Shown piece by piece: positions 15,530-25,095 of a stretch of 64,000 bases of DNA. Source of the stretch: Moorella humiferrea. Lineage in GTDB: Bacteria; Bacillota; DSM-521; Neomoorellales; Neomoorellaceae. The stretch lies in NCBI RefSeq assembly GCF_039233145.1, contig NZ_CP136419.1, forward strand, positions 904,001-968,000. Reading direction: 5' to 3'. The position numbers and the translations under genes were made by a program. Each line of letters opens with the position of its first letter. Positions within the stretch are counted from its first letter, which is position 1. The notes beneath the pieces are model-generated. The model was not told the DNA's origin. It saw only the letters and a program-made list of their open reading frames with translations, and made no database searches.

Positions 15530-16775
15530 CGGTGTCGGCCCTCGCAGGGGGCGGGAGATGCGCCTGCTCCTGTGGCCTTCTTTAATCTTGGTGGCCGGAT
15601 ACGGTTATATGGCGACCTTGGCTACCGACCGGCCTGCCTGGTCTCCCGACTATGCCCTGGTCCTTTTGCTGGCGGGTTACTGGGGAGTACATTTTATTTT
15701 AAAGGCCGTCCGTCACGGCGGCGATGAGTATCTTTTTCCCCTGGCGGCCATGCTCACGGCTTTAGGGCTTGTATTTTTATATCGCCTGGATGCCGGCCTC
15801 GCTTACCGCCAGATTATTTGGACGGCGGTGGGGCTCTTGGTGTTTATAGTGGTGGCCGTGGGCTTTCGCGATTATCAGCGTCTGGAGCAGTATCCCTATC
15901 TCTTTTTATCCCTGGGACTTTTTTTCCTCGTTATAACCGTCCTAATGGGAACGCGTATCGGCGGCGCCAAGAGTTGGTTGACGCTGGGAACTTTCCGCAT
16001 GCAGCCGGTAGAAGCGGTAAAAGTCCTCATGGTCATGTATTTGACGGGATATTTAAGCGAGAAAAGGGAACTTTTGGTCCAGGGCGGCGGACGCTCCGTA
16101 TGGGGACCGCTGCTGGTGGTCGTGTGTCTGGCTGTATTCCTGCTGATTCTCCAGCGGGATCTCGGTTCGGCCTTAATCCTTCTGGTAACTTTCCTGGCCA
16201 TGCTTTACCTCTCTACCGAGCGCCTGCGATTTTGCCTGGCGGGGGGAGCCCTTTTTGGTGTGGGAGCGGTGCTGGCTTATCTGATTTTCCCGCATTTGAG
16301 GACGCGCATCAATGTATGGCTCGACCCCTGGGCCGATTACAGCGGGGCTGGTTACCAGATCGTTCAGTCATTGATCACCCTGGGAAGCGGCGGTATCTTT
16401 GGGACGGGCCTGGGTCTGGGTTATTCCCAGGTCATACCGGCCGTCGCCACCGACTTTATTTTTGCCACCATGGGTGAAGAAATGGGTTTAATGGGCAGCC
16501 TGGGTGTGATCCTCCTTTACCTGTTGTTTAGCATCAGGGGTTTTCGTGCCGCCCTGAAGGCTACCGACGAGCAGGGGGTCCTGCTGGCCGGAGGTCTCAC
16601 GATACTCATCACCTTTCAGGCTTTGATAATCATAGCCGGCGTTACCAAGCTCCTGCCTTTGACGGGAGTAACCCTCCCCTTTGTCAGTTACGGCGGCAGC
16701 TCCCTGGTGATCAGCTATCTGCTGCTGGCTTTAATTTTAAACGTCAGCGAGACCGGCGGGGAGATAAAACCGTGA
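15522..16775 (+). CDS. ftsW: FtsW/RodA/SpoVE family peptidoglycan polymerase
   Basis: A SEDS-family glycosyltransferase with about ten membrane helices. Signature segments are seen: GARTW-like GGAKSWLTLGTFRMQPVEAVK, FLLILQRDLGSALIL, GSGGIFGTGLGLGYSQ, DFIFATMGEEMG and the C-terminal PFVSYGGSSLV. 417 aa is normal. The ATG at 15522 overlaps the phosphatase stop by 8 bases. Pairing with the next gene (a class B PBP) suggests the two form one polymerase-transpeptidase unit. Whether it serves division, elongation or sporulation cannot be told from sequence; the symbol is family-level. Confidence 0.9.
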   Translation: MSNGVGPRRGREMRLLLWPSLILVAGYGYMATLATDRPAWSPDYALVLLLAGYWGVHFILKAVRHGGDEYLFPLAAMLTALGLVFLYRLDAGLAYRQIIWTAVGLLVFIVVAVGFRDYQRLEQYPYLFLSLGLFFLVITVLMGTRIGGAKSWLTLGTFRMQPVEAVKVLMVMYLTGYLSEKRELLVQGGGRSVWGPLLVVVCLAVFLLILQRDLGSALILLVTFLAMLYLSTERLRFCLAGGALFGVGAVLAYLIFPHLRTRINVWLDPWADYSGAGYQIVQSLITLGSGGIFGTGLGLGYSQVIPAVATDFIFATMGEEMGLMGSLGVILLYLLFSIRGFRAALKATDEQGVLLAGGLTILITFQALIIIAGVTKLLPLTGVTLPFVSYGGSSLVISYLLLALILNVSETGGEIKP

Positions 16776-18157
16776 AAAGGGGCGTTCGGCACCTGGCCCT
16801 GGCCACAGGCATATTTTTTACCGTTCTTATTCTTTACGTTACCTATATCCAGGCCGTTGCCGGGGAAAGGCTTTATTTAAATCCCCTCAATCCCCGTTTA
16901 CAAGCTGTGGAAAAAGAAACAATACGAGGAACGATTTATGATCGGGACGGCAGGGTTCTGGCGCGGACGGTCGAAATTGCCGGCCGGCTCCAGCGCCAGT
17001 ATCCCTTCGGTCCGGCAGCGGCCCAGATAGTTGGATACGTTTCCAGCCGTTTCGGGAGCAGCGGCCTTGAGGCCGTCCGGGACGGCGATCTCCTGGGTCT
17101 TACCGGATGGCAGCGCCTGAGCAACATGGGAAGGCGTTTGGCGGGCCAGGTTGCCCGGGGTAACAATCTGTATCTTACTTTAGACGTCGAACTGCAGAAG
17201 CTGGCAACGTCACTCCTCGCCGGACGGCGGGGGGCGGTTGTCGCCCTGGACCCGCGCAGCGGTGCCGTGCTGGTGCTGGCCAGCAGCCCCACCTTTGATC
17301 CCAACAGGCTGGAGGAGGAATGGCAGCGGATAAACAGCACTGCCGCCGGCAGTCCCCTTCTTAACCGGGCTATACAGGGCCTTTATCCCCCCGGTTCGAT
17401 TATGAAGCTGGTTACGGCGACGGCGGCCCTGGAAGCCGATCCTAGCCTCTGGCAGCGCGATTTTTACTGTCCCGGTTACCTGGAAGTAGAAGGATGGAAG
17501 CTGACTTGTCCCCGGCCCCACGGCCATCTGACTTTTGAAGAGGCAATGATGTATTCTTGCAATGTGACCTTCGCTGCCCTGGCCCTGGAAACCGGCGGAG
17601 ATAAATTCAAGGAGACGGCTACCCTTTATGGCTTTAACAGACCCTTGGAGTTCGAACTGCCGGTAGCAACATCACGCATTCCCGAGGGCTTAGACACCGC
17701 CAATCTGGGGGAGGGGGCGATTGGTCAGGGTGCCGTGCTGGCCACGCCCCTGGAGATGGCCATGGTGGCGGCGGCTATTGCCAATAAAGGGATTCTGATG
17801 CAACCCTATTTAGTGGAAAAGGTTACGGCGGCAGACGGCCGTCCTCTGTGGGGGGCCGTACCGCGGGTTCTGCAAGTGGTATCCGGAGGGGAAGTAGCTG
17901 TTCGTATCAAGGACGCCATGGTAGCTACAGTTAACGGAGGGACGGCTACGGCTGCCGGCCTGGCGGGAGTGCCGGTCGCGGCTAAAACGGGTTCCGCCCA
18001 AAATCCGGGAGGGGAAGCCCATGCCTGGCTGGTGGCCTTTGCGCCCGCATCAGAACCCCGCGTCGCTGTAGCCGTTATCGTGGAGAATGCCGGTGCAGGC
18101 GGTGCGGTGGCGGCTCCCATTGCGCGGGAAATTTTGGCGGCAGCCTTAAGGCGGTGA
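16772..18157 (+). CDS. pbpA: Class B penicillin-binding protein (PbpA-like transpeptidase)
   Basis: One N-terminal membrane anchor (about residues 7-28), a short dimerisation region, then the transpeptidase domain with the three active-site motifs: SxxK (PPGSIMKLVTA), SxN (YSCNVTF) and KTG (AAKTGSAQNPGG). 461 aa fits the short PbpA type found next to RodA/FtsW in actinobacteria and clostridia. GTG start overlaps ftsW by 4 bases. It cross-links glycan strands made by the SEDS partner. Confidence 0.93.
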   Translation: MKRGVRHLALATGIFFTVLILYVTYIQAVAGERLYLNPLNPRLQAVEKETIRGTIYDRDGRVLARTVEIAGRLQRQYPFGPAAAQIVGYVSSRFGSSGLEAVRDGDLLGLTGWQRLSNMGRRLAGQVARGNNLYLTLDVELQKLATSLLAGRRGAVVALDPRSGAVLVLASSPTFDPNRLEEEWQRINSTAAGSPLLNRAIQGLYPPGSIMKLVTATAALEADPSLWQRDFYCPGYLEVEGWKLTCPRPHGHLTFEEAMMYSCNVTFAALALETGGDKFKETATLYGFNRPLEFELPVATSRIPEGLDTANLGEGAIGQGAVLATPLEMAMVAAAIANKGILMQPYLVEKVTAADGRPLWGAVPRVLQVVSGGEVAVRIKDAMVATVNGGTATAAGLAGVPVAAKTGSAQNPGGEAHAWLVAFAPASEPRVAVAVIVENAGAGGAVAAPIAREILAAALRR

Positions 18158-18163
18158 ACAGTC

Positions 18164-20008
18164 ATGGATAAAATGATCGGTAAAATCCTTGAAGGTAGAT
18201 ATGAAATACTGGATGAGCTAGGCGGCGGAGGTATGGCCCGGGTCTACCGGGGTCAGGACCGCCTGCTCCACCGTTTCGTTACCATCAAAATATTGCGGGA
18301 ACAATTTGCCAGCGATCAGGACTTCTTAACCCGCTTCCAGAAGGAAGCCCAGGCCGTAGCCAGGTTGTCTCATCCCAATGTGGTGAGCATCTACGATGTA
18401 GGTCAGGAAGATGGTATTCATTACCTGATTATGGAATACGTAGAAGGTCGGTCGCTAAAGGAGGTAATCAGCGAAAGGGGTCAGCTGCCGCCCCGGGAAG
18501 CAGTCGACATTGCCCTGCAGATCTGCGATGCTTTAGAACACGCCCATGAGAACGGTATTATCCATCGGGATATCAAACCCCACAATATCCTCATTACCCG
18601 CAACGGCCGGGTAAAAGTAACGGATTTCGGCATCGCCCAGGCGGCCAGCGAGGCCACTATGGCTTACGGCGGTACCATGATCGGTTCCGTGCACTACTTG
18701 GCCCCGGAACAGGCCCGGGGTGGGTTGACCGGTCCGGCAGCAGATATCTACTCCTTTGGTATTGTTCTCTATGAAATGCTCACGGGGGAGCTGCCCTTTA
18801 AAGGCGAGACGCCGGTGGCCGTGGCCATCAAGCATATCCAGGAAACGCCCCGCCCCCCGCGGGAGATAAATCCCGACGTGCCCCCGGCCCTAGAGCGCAT
18901 TGTTATGCGCGCCCTGGAAAAGGAACCGGAACGGCGCTATCCATCTGCCGCCGCCCTGCGTTCCGACCTGCTGGCGATAAAGGGCGCTCTGGCGGAAGAC
19001 ACCTTTGCCACCCAGGTTTTACCCGTGGTGGAAGATGATCCTCCGGCGCCTGAAGGTCGGCCGCGGCGGCGGCCGCGGGTGTGGGCGTGGGTTTTGACGG
19101 CGCTGGTTTTTCTAAGTCTGGCCGGCGCAGGATTGTGGGCGGGATTCCGTTACTACCTCATGGTTGGGGAGACGGTGGTTCCTGGGGTAATAGGGCTTAA
19201 TGAAAGCCAGGCTTTAGATCGGCTGGCGACCGCGGGCTTACGCGGTCAGGTCGGCAGCCGCCAGTACAGTACGGAAGTGCCGGCGGGACAGGTAATGGCC
19301 CAGGAGCCCGCGGCCGGTGAAAAGGTGCGCCGGGGCCGCATTGTCGTTTTGACCGTCAGCCAGGGCAGCCGCTTAGTAACGGTACCTTCGGTAATCGGGT
19401 TGACGGAGAGAGATGCCCGGCTGCGCCTGGAAAATGAGGGCTTCCGGGTAGCCGCCGATTCCTTAAAGGTATATAACCCAAGCATTCCCCAGGGGTCGGT
19501 GGTGGAGCAAAATCCGCCAGGAAACAGCAAGCAGCCCGAGGGTACGGAAGTCCGGCTGATTATCAGCAAGGGCCCCGAACCCCAATTGATTCCCGCACCA
19601 TCTTTAATAGGCAAAACCCTGACCGAAGCCCAGCAGGAACTGGCTGCGGCCAAATTACAGCAAGGCACCATCACCTACCAGCGGAGCGAAGAACAGTTCG
19701 CGGGGATAGTTATTTCCCAGGACCCGCGGCCGGGGGCCAGTATTCTGCAGGGAAGCGCCGTTAACCTGGTAGTCAGCCAGGGTCCGGGGCCGGCCCAGAA
19801 ACAGCTGGGGCTTACCATTCCCCCGGCACCTGATGACAAGGAACATGAGATCCGCGTCGTGGTTGAGGACGCCAAGGGGAGTAACGAAGTATTGAAGAGG
19901 AAACAGCAGCCCGGTCAAGAGATTCAAGCCGTAATAACCTATTACGGCAAAGGGACCCTCCGGGTCCTGCGCGACGGCAATCTCATATACGAACGCAATT
20001 TGCCATAA
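18164..20008 (+). CDS. prkC: PASTA-domain Ser/Thr protein kinase (PrkC/StkP type)
   Basis: The cytoplasmic kinase domain (residues 12-275) has the glycine loop GGGGMARVY, the VTIKIL lysine, catalytic HRDIKPHN (His134, Asp136), DFG and APEQ. A membrane helix lies near residues 307-328. Three extracellular PASTA repeats follow (about 330-395, 398-465, 468-535), each with a PxVIG/PSLIG start; they bind wall fragments in this family. The last 75 residues form an unassigned tail. 614 aa. The ATG lies 6 bases after pbpA. With the phosphatase and two FHA proteins upstream it forms a complete wall-sensing phosphorylation module. Confidence 0.96.
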   Translation: MDKMIGKILEGRYEILDELGGGGMARVYRGQDRLLHRFVTIKILREQFASDQDFLTRFQKEAQAVARLSHPNVVSIYDVGQEDGIHYLIMEYVEGRSLKEVISERGQLPPREAVDIALQICDALEHAHENGIIHRDIKPHNILITRNGRVKVTDFGIAQAASEATMAYGGTMIGSVHYLAPEQARGGLTGPAADIYSFGIVLYEMLTGELPFKGETPVAVAIKHIQETPRPPREINPDVPPALERIVMRALEKEPERRYPSAAALRSDLLAIKGALAEDTFATQVLPVVEDDPPAPEGRPRRRPRVWAWVLTALVFLSLAGAGLWAGFRYYLMVGETVVPGVIGLNESQALDRLATAGLRGQVGSRQYSTEVPAGQVMAQEPAAGEKVRRGRIVVLTVSQGSRLVTVPSVIGLTERDARLRLENEGFRVAADSLKVYNPSIPQGSVVEQNPPGNSKQPEGTEVRLIISKGPEPQLIPAPSLIGKTLTEAQQELAAAKLQQGTITYQRSEEQFAGIVISQDPRPGASILQGSAVNLVVSQGPGPAQKQLGLTIPPAPDDKEHEIRVVVEDAKGSNEVLKRKQQPGQEIQAVITYYGKGTLRVLRDGNLIYERNLP

Positions 20009-20018
20009 GGAGGATGGT

Positions 20019-20885
20019 ATGGAAGGCATCCTTTTAAGGCGCTACGGTGGATTTTATTATGTTGAAAGCGAAGGCCGTGTTCTGACCTGCCGCGCGCGTG
20101 GTCGTTTAAAGCGTGAAGGCGAGCTCCTGCCCGGCGACCGGGTAGAAGTGACTGTTTTAGGCCCGGGAGAAGGGGTGATCGAGGGGGTTAGACCCCGGAG
20201 CACCCTTCTGGAACGCCCTTCCGTGGCCAACGTCGAACAGGCAATTATCGTCTTTTCTTTAAGCACCCCGCCTCCCGATCTGGAGCTCCTCGACCGCCTG
20301 CTTTTTTTAAGCAGCGTCAAAGGTATCCGGGCCGTAATCGTCTGGAATAAAGCCGACGAGGCACTAAAAGAGCACCTGGAACTGCCAGGACTTTACCGGC
20401 AGATCGGCTATCAGGTTTTAATCGCCAGCGCCCGCACCGGGCGGGGGGTGGATGGGCTGCAGGAGATTTTGTCCGGGCGTCTCAGCACCTTTGCCGGCCC
20501 ATCCGGAGTGGGTAAATCTTCCCTTTTAAACGCCATCCATCCCGCCCTTAACCTGCGCACCGGTGAAGTGAGCGTAAAAAGCGGCCGCGGCCGCCATACC
20601 ACCCGTCATGCCGAGTTAATCCGGCTGCCCGGCGGCGGCTGGGTGGCCGATACCCCCGGTTTCAGCCGCCTGGATTTACCCTCTATGGACCACCAGGAGG
20701 TTGCCGCCCATTTTCCCGAAATGGAACCGTATATAGGCAGGTGTCGTTTTAATTCCTGCCTGCACAGGTGCGAACCCGGATGTGCCGTGGTCGCGGCAGC
20801 AGCCACGGGAGAAATCACCAGGCATCGCTATGAACATTATCTTAAATTTTTGGAGGAAATAATCGCCAAAGAAAGGAGTTATTAA
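20019..20885 (+). CDS. rsgA: Ribosome small subunit-dependent GTPase A (RsgA/YloQ)
   Basis: A circularly permuted GTPase that helps late 30S assembly. Order seen: N-terminal OB fold, G4 (WNKADE), G1 (GPSGVGKSSLLN), G3 (DTPGF), and the C-terminal zinc-binding module with CRFNSCLHRCEPGC. 288 aa. AAGGAGG precedes the ATG. The prkC-rsgA-rpe order is the standard Firmicute arrangement. Confidence 0.96.
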   Translation: MEGILLRRYGGFYYVESEGRVLTCRARGRLKREGELLPGDRVEVTVLGPGEGVIEGVRPRSTLLERPSVANVEQAIIVFSLSTPPPDLELLDRLLFLSSVKGIRAVIVWNKADEALKEHLELPGLYRQIGYQVLIASARTGRGVDGLQEILSGRLSTFAGPSGVGKSSLLNAIHPALNLRTGEVSVKSGRGRHTTRHAELIRLPGGGWVADTPGFSRLDLPSMDHQEVAAHFPEMEPYIGRCRFNSCLHRCEPGCAVVAAAATGEITRHRYEHYLKFLEEIIAKERSY

Positions 20886-20888
20886 TCC

Positions 20889-21545
20889 TTGCCTATAATT
20901 GCCCCCTCCCTGCTGGCCGCCGATTTTACCAACCTGCAGGCGGAAATAGATGACGTAGCCGCTGCCGGCGCCGACTGGTTGCATTTGGACATTATGGACG
21001 GCCATTTCGTCCCTAATATCACTTTTGGGCCCGATTTGGTAGCCGCTTTAAGGCCGAAAAGCCAGTTGGTTTTTGACGTACATCTAATGATCGCGCACCC
21101 GGAAGAATTTATAAACGCCTTTGCCGCTGCCGGTGCCGATTATATCAGCGTTCACGTCGAGGCCTGTGTTCACCTGCACCGGGTTTTACAACAAATCCAC
21201 GCCGCCGGCTGCCGGGCGGCCGTAGCCCTAAACCCGGCGACGCCCTTGACGGTGCTGGAACATATCCTTTCAGAGGTGGATATGGTATTGCTGATGACGG
21301 TAAACCCGGGATTCGGCGGCCAGGAGTTTATCCCGGCCATGCTGCCGAAAATAGCCTCCCTGGCGGCCATGCTGCGGGAGCGAAAAAAAGTAGATGTTTT
21401 GCTGGCGGTGGACGGAGGCATTACTCCGGAAACGGCCCGTGAGGCCTGCCGGGCGGGTGCCGACGTATTGGTGGCCGGTTCGGCAATTTTCGGTCGTAAG
21501 AATCGGGCCGCCGCCATTAACGCTTTACGCGGAGTAGCATCTTAA
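20889..21545 (+). CDS. rpe: Ribulose-phosphate 3-epimerase
   Basis: It interconverts ribulose 5-phosphate and xylulose 5-phosphate in the pentose phosphate pathway. TIM-barrel signatures are present: PSLLAADF, HLDIMDGHFVPNITFGP, DVHLMI, NPGFGGQ and the phosphate-binding AVDGGI ... AGSAIFG. TTG start 3 bases after rsgA, with AAAGGAG upstream. 218 aa is normal. Ribulose 5-phosphate also feeds the riboflavin genes just downstream. Confidence 0.96.
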   Translation: MPIIAPSLLAADFTNLQAEIDDVAAAGADWLHLDIMDGHFVPNITFGPDLVAALRPKSQLVFDVHLMIAHPEEFINAFAAAGADYISVHVEACVHLHRVLQQIHAAGCRAAVALNPATPLTVLEHILSEVDMVLLMTVNPGFGGQEFIPAMLPKIASLAAMLRERKKVDVLLAVDGGITPETAREACRAGADVLVAGSAIFGRKNRAAAINALRGVAS

Positions 21546-21557
21546 GGCACTTCTTTC

Positions 21558-21586
21558 TTGACGCCGTCCATTTCCAGGTCTATAAT
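21558..21586 (+). promoter_or_regulatory. Sigma-A promoter of the riboflavin operon
   Basis: TTGACG (21558-21563) and TATAAT (21581-21586) with 17-base spacing, just before the FMN riboswitch. Confidence 0.85.
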
Positions 21587-21593
21587 TACATTA

Positions 21594-21706
21594 ACGTCCT
21601 TCGGGGTGAGGTGCAATTCCTTACCGGCGGTAAAAGCCCGCGAGCCGTATGGCAGACCCGGTGCAATTCCGGGGCCGACAGTGAAAGTCTGGATGGGAGA
21701 AGGCGT
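21594..21706 (+). promoter_or_regulatory. FMN riboswitch (RFN element)
   Basis: The conserved RFN elements are in order: CTTCGGGGTGAGGTG, ACCGGCGGTAAA with AGCCCGCGAGC, GGTGCAATTCC, GGCCGACAGTGAAAGTC and GGATGGGAGAAGG. FMN binding is known to favour the downstream terminator, so the rib genes are shut off when flavin is plentiful. Limits are approximate. Confidence 0.95.
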
Positions 21707-21725
21707 TGTATCTTTTCTGTTATCT

Positions 21726-21753
21726 AACCCCGGAGGCTGCCCCGGGGTTTTTT
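21726..21753 (+). terminator. Riboswitch-controlled terminator
   Basis: AACCCCGG (21726-21733) and CCGGGGTT (21742-21749) form an 8-bp stem followed by six T, between the FMN aptamer and ribD: the expression platform. Confidence 0.9.
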
Positions 21754-21783
21754 AATGTCTGAAAACGCAAGGAGCAAATGCCC

Positions 21784-22896
21784 ATGCAGCCCCAAGACAT
21801 TCAGTATATGCGCCGGGCCCTGGAACTGGCCCGGCTGGGCCTGGGACGTACGAGCCCCAACCCCGCCGTGGGGGCTGTGATTGTTCGGGACGGCCGGGTG
21901 GTGGGGGAAGGTTACCACCAAAAGGCCGGCACGCCCCACGCCGAAATCCATGCCCTGCGGGCGGCGGGAGAAGCGGCCCGGGGAGCCACCCTTTACGTTA
22001 CCCTCGAGCCCTGCTGTCATTACGGCCGCACACCGCCGTGCACGGAGGCCATCAAGGGTGCGGGGATACGGCGGGTGGTGGCGGCCATGGCCGATCCCAA
22101 CCCCAAGGTTGCCGGCGGCGGTTTCCAAGACCTGCGCCGGGCCGGTATTGAAGTGGAAACAGGTCTTCTGGAAGACGAAGCCCGGCGGCTCAATGAAGCC
22201 TTCATCAAATATATAACCACCGGCCGGCCCTGGGTGACCATGAAGGTGGCCATGACCCTGGACGGAAAAATCGCCACCCGCACCGGTGCCTCACGCTGGA
22301 TTACCGGCCCGGAAGCCAGATTAAAGGCCCATGAACTCCGGGATACCCATGACGCCGTCCTCGTGGGTATCGGTACCGTACTGGCCGACGACCCCGCACT
22401 CACCACCCGCCTGCCGGGAAACAGGGGCCGTGACCCGGTGCGGGTTATTTTGGACAGCCGCCTGAGAATACCCTTGACGGCGAAGGTTTTACACCTGCCT
22501 TCTTCCGCTCCCACCCTGGTGGCCACCACCGCCGCCGCCCCGGCGGAAGTTAGGGAGCGACTGCAGGCAATGGGCGTCGAAGTCCTGATATTTCCGGAAG
22601 AAGACGGGCGCGTCGCCTGGGAGCCGCTGTTGGCCGAACTGGCCGGGCGCCAGCTTACGAGCATCCTGGTGGAGGGCGGAGCGGGAGTGAACGCCAGTGC
22701 CCTGGCTTGCGGGGTGGTAGACAAAGTGGTGACCTTTATTGCACCGAAGATTTTCGGCGGCCTCGCCGCTCCCGGGCCGGTAGGAGGGGAAGGGGTGGCC
22801 ACCCCCGGGGAGGCCTGGCAATTGGAGGGGATGGAAGCAACACCCTGCGGTGATGATGTGATGATCAGCGCTTATCTGGTGAAAAGAAGGGGATAA
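21784..22896 (+). CDS. ribD: Bifunctional pyrimidine deaminase/reductase RibD
   Basis: It performs the second and third steps of riboflavin synthesis. The N-terminal deaminase has the zinc site HAEIHAL and PCCHYGRTPPC; the C-terminal half is the NADPH-dependent reductase (VTMKVAMTLDGKIAT, DAVLVGIGTVLADDP, VEGGAGVN). AAGGAG lies 9 bases before the ATG at 21784; another ATG six bases earlier is too close to it. About 370 aa, normal. First gene after the FMN riboswitch. Confidence 0.96.
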   Translation: MQPQDIQYMRRALELARLGLGRTSPNPAVGAVIVRDGRVVGEGYHQKAGTPHAEIHALRAAGEAARGATLYVTLEPCCHYGRTPPCTEAIKGAGIRRVVAAMADPNPKVAGGGFQDLRRAGIEVETGLLEDEARRLNEAFIKYITTGRPWVTMKVAMTLDGKIATRTGASRWITGPEARLKAHELRDTHDAVLVGIGTVLADDPALTTRLPGNRGRDPVRVILDSRLRIPLTAKVLHLPSSAPTLVATTAAAPAEVRERLQAMGVEVLIFPEEDGRVAWEPLLAELAGRQLTSILVEGGAGVNASALACGVVDKVVTFIAPKIFGGLAAPGPVGGEGVATPGEAWQLEGMEATPCGDDVMISAYLVKRRG

Positions 22897-22898
22897 AG

Positions 22899-23549
22899 GT
22901 GTTCACCGGCCTGGTCGAAGAAATAGGGGTGGTCCGCCGGGTGGAAGCTGCGCCCATGGGGGCCCGCCTTACCATTGCCGTGAAGGAAATAATCGCTGGG
23001 ACCAGGGTGGGCGACAGCATAGCCGTCAACGGCGCCTGCCTGACCGTCGTTGAGTTAATGCCGGCGGCGATCGTCGCCGAGGTAATGGCAGAAACTTTAA
23101 GGGTAACCAACCTCGGTTCTCTAAAACCCGGGGACAAAGTAAACCTGGAACGGGCCCTGCGCCTGGGAGACCGTCTGGGCGGTCACCTGGTAAGCGGTCA
23201 CGTCGACGGCGTGGGCGAAATTAAAAGCAAGCGCCGGGTGGGAATCGCCTGGGAGATGGAGGTCGCAGTTCCCGCAGGCCTGGAACGATATATTGCCCCC
23301 AAGGGCTCCCTGGCCCTCGATGGTACGAGCCTGACGGTTATCGATATAAAAGGCAATAAGGTCGCTGTCGGCCTTATTCCCCATACCGCCGCCCATACCA
23401 TCCTGGGTGTCAAGGGACCGGGCGATAAGGTAAATGTAGAGGTGGACCTGCTGGCCCGTTATTTAGAAAGGCTCCTCGCCCGTACTCCAAAAGAAGGGGG
23501 CGGGGAGGGGTTGACCTGGGAATTTCTAGCCGCCAACGGCTTTATTTAA
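22899..23549 (+). CDS. ribE: Riboflavin synthase alpha subunit
   Basis: It dismutates two 6,7-dimethyl-8-ribityllumazine molecules into riboflavin and its precursor. The start MFTGLVEEIG is diagnostic, and the two homologous lumazine-binding halves are visible (SIAVNGACLTVVE ... SLALDGTSLTVIDI; LSGHVDG-like LVSGHVDGVG). GTG start 2 bases after ribD. The extra glycine-rich tail (KEGGGEG...) is unremarkable. 216 aa. Confidence 0.96.
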   Translation: MFTGLVEEIGVVRRVEAAPMGARLTIAVKEIIAGTRVGDSIAVNGACLTVVELMPAAIVAEVMAETLRVTNLGSLKPGDKVNLERALRLGDRLGGHLVSGHVDGVGEIKSKRRVGIAWEMEVAVPAGLERYIAPKGSLALDGTSLTVIDIKGNKVAVGLIPHTAAHTILGVKGPGDKVNVEVDLLARYLERLLARTPKEGGGEGLTWEFLAANGFI

Positions 23550-23561
23550 GTAAGGAAGAAG

Positions 23562-24785
23562 GTGCCTATCGTGGTGGAAGAACAGATCAAATTCAATACG
23601 ATTGAAGAGGCAATCGAGGATATACGTAACGGACGGATGGTAGTGGTGGTTGACGATGAGGATCGGGAAAATGAAGGGGACGTGATTATTGCGGCGGAAA
23701 AGGTTACCCCCGAAGCCATAAATTTCATGGCCACCCATGCCCGGGGTCTTATCTGCGTTCCCATGGAAGGCCGGCGCCTGGACGAGCTGGAGTTGACCCC
23801 CATGGTTTCGCAAAATACGGAAACCATGGGAACGGCCTTTACCGTATCCGTCGACGCGGCGGAAGTGACGACGGGCATTTCCGCCTTTGAACGGGCCCTC
23901 ACCGTTAAAAAGCTTATCGATCCCCGCACCAGGCCGGAAGATCTGCGCCGGCCGGGACATATATTCCCCTTAAGGGCCAAAGAGGATGGCGTCTTGAGAC
24001 GGGCCGGTCATACCGAAGCGGCCGTGGACCTCGCCCGCCTGGCGGGGTTATATCCGGCCGGGGTTATTTGCGAGATTATGAATCCCGACGGCACCATGGC
24101 CCGGGTGCCCCAGCTATATAAATTCTGCCAGGAGCACGGTTTAAAGCTCATTACCATTGCCGATTTAATTAAGTATCGCCGCCGGACGGAAAAGCTCGTC
24201 CGCCGGGTGGCCGAGGCCGACCTGCCTACCGCCTACGGACACTTTAAGGCCGTGGCTTATGAAGAAATAATGAGCGGTAAGGGGCATCTGGCCCTGGTTA
24301 AGGGCGATATCGACGGCGAAAATCCAATACTGGTCCGGGTCCATTCCGAATGTTTGACGGGGGACGTTTTCGGATCTTTACGCTGCGATTGCGGTGAACA
24401 GCTCCAGCAGGCCATGACCATGATTGAGGCCGAAGGTCGCGGCGTTGTCCTCTATATGCGCCAGGAAGGCCGGGGCATCGGCCTCCTCAATAAAATAAAG
24501 GCCTACAAACTCCAGGAAGAAGGCAAGGATACGGTAGAAGCCAATGAAGCCCTGGGCTTTCCGGCCGACCTCAGGGACTACGGCATCGGTGCCCAGATCC
24601 TGGCTGACTTGGGTGTGAAAAAGATCCGGCTTCTCACCAACAATCCGAAAAAGATCGCCGGGCTGGAAGGTTATGGCCTGCAAGTTGTGGAAAGGGTTCC
24701 CATCGAGATGTGTCCCAACCGGGTCAACAGGCGGTACCTGAAGACAAAAAAGGAAAAACTGGGCCACCTGCTGCAGATAAGTTGA
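23562..24785 (+). CDS. ribBA: Bifunctional DHBP synthase / GTP cyclohydrolase II
   Basis: The N-terminal half (to about residue 205) is 3,4-dihydroxy-2-butanone 4-phosphate synthase ([38 protein letters not shown]). The C-terminal half is GTP cyclohydrolase II with the zinc Cys set ([17 protein letters not shown]) and [10 protein letters not shown]. It supplies both starting blocks of riboflavin. 407 aa. GTG start 12 bases after ribE. In Gram-positive rib operons ribH normally follows at once; here a 253-bp palindromic element intervenes. Confidence 0.96.
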   Translation: MPIVVEEQIKFNTIEEAIEDIRNGRMVVVVDDEDRENEGDVIIAAEKVTPEAINFMATHARGLICVPMEGRRLDELELTPMVSQNTETMGTAFTVSVDAAEVTTGISAFERALTVKKLIDPRTRPEDLRRPGHIFPLRAKEDGVLRRAGHTEAAVDLARLAGLYPAGVICEIMNPDGTMARVPQLYKFCQEHGLKLITIADLIKYRRRTEKLVRRVAEADLPTAYGHFKAVAYEEIMSGKGHLALVKGDIDGENPILVRVHSECLTGDVFGSLRCDCGEQLQQAMTMIEAEGRGVVLYMRQEGRGIGLLNKIKAYKLQEEGKDTVEANEALGFPADLRDYGIGAQILADLGVKKIRLLTNNPKKIAGLEGYGLQVVERVPIEMCPNRVNRRYLKTKKEKLGHLLQIS

Positions 24786-24808
24786 GAAAAATGCAGGTAT
24801 TATTAAAG

Positions 24809-25061
24809 GGCAGGGTATGTCCCTGCGCCACTCAAAAGCTTCGCGCCGACAGGACAACGGCTAGGTTCGGACCGTTGCACGCCGCCTGCGGATTGCCAAT
24901 GAAAAAGCTTCTGGTTCCGCAAGCCTTCTATCATCTATGAGGTTACGCTTGTTTCCTTACAAAGGTGCGCTCAGGCGTCCTCGGCGCCGGCAACGGTTGC
25001 CTCACCTAGCCTGTCCTGTTACCGGCGCTGCGCTATTCGCGGCTCAGGGACATACCCTGCC
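24809..25061. repeat. Long imperfect palindrome (MITE-like foldback element) between ribBA and ribH
   Basis: The ends are a perfect 17-base inverted repeat: GGCAGGGTATGTCCCTG (24809-24825) and its complement (25045-25061). Further in, ACAGGACA plus GGCTAGGT (24849-24866) match 25004-25019, and ACCGTTGC (24871-24878) matches 24990-24997. The whole 253 bases would fold into one long imperfect hairpin. No gene is inside. Clear target duplications are not seen. It could be a non-autonomous transposon or a structured RNA within the operon. Confidence 0.75.
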
Positions 25062-25095
25062 ATTAACAACATTAAGCAAAGGAGGCCTTTTCCCT

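Noticed and set aside
22020-22802. Minus-strand open frame of 260 codons inside ribD
   Set aside because: GC-rich genes often leave long antisense frames; the product is Arg/Pro/Ser-rich and lies fully opposite a clear gene.
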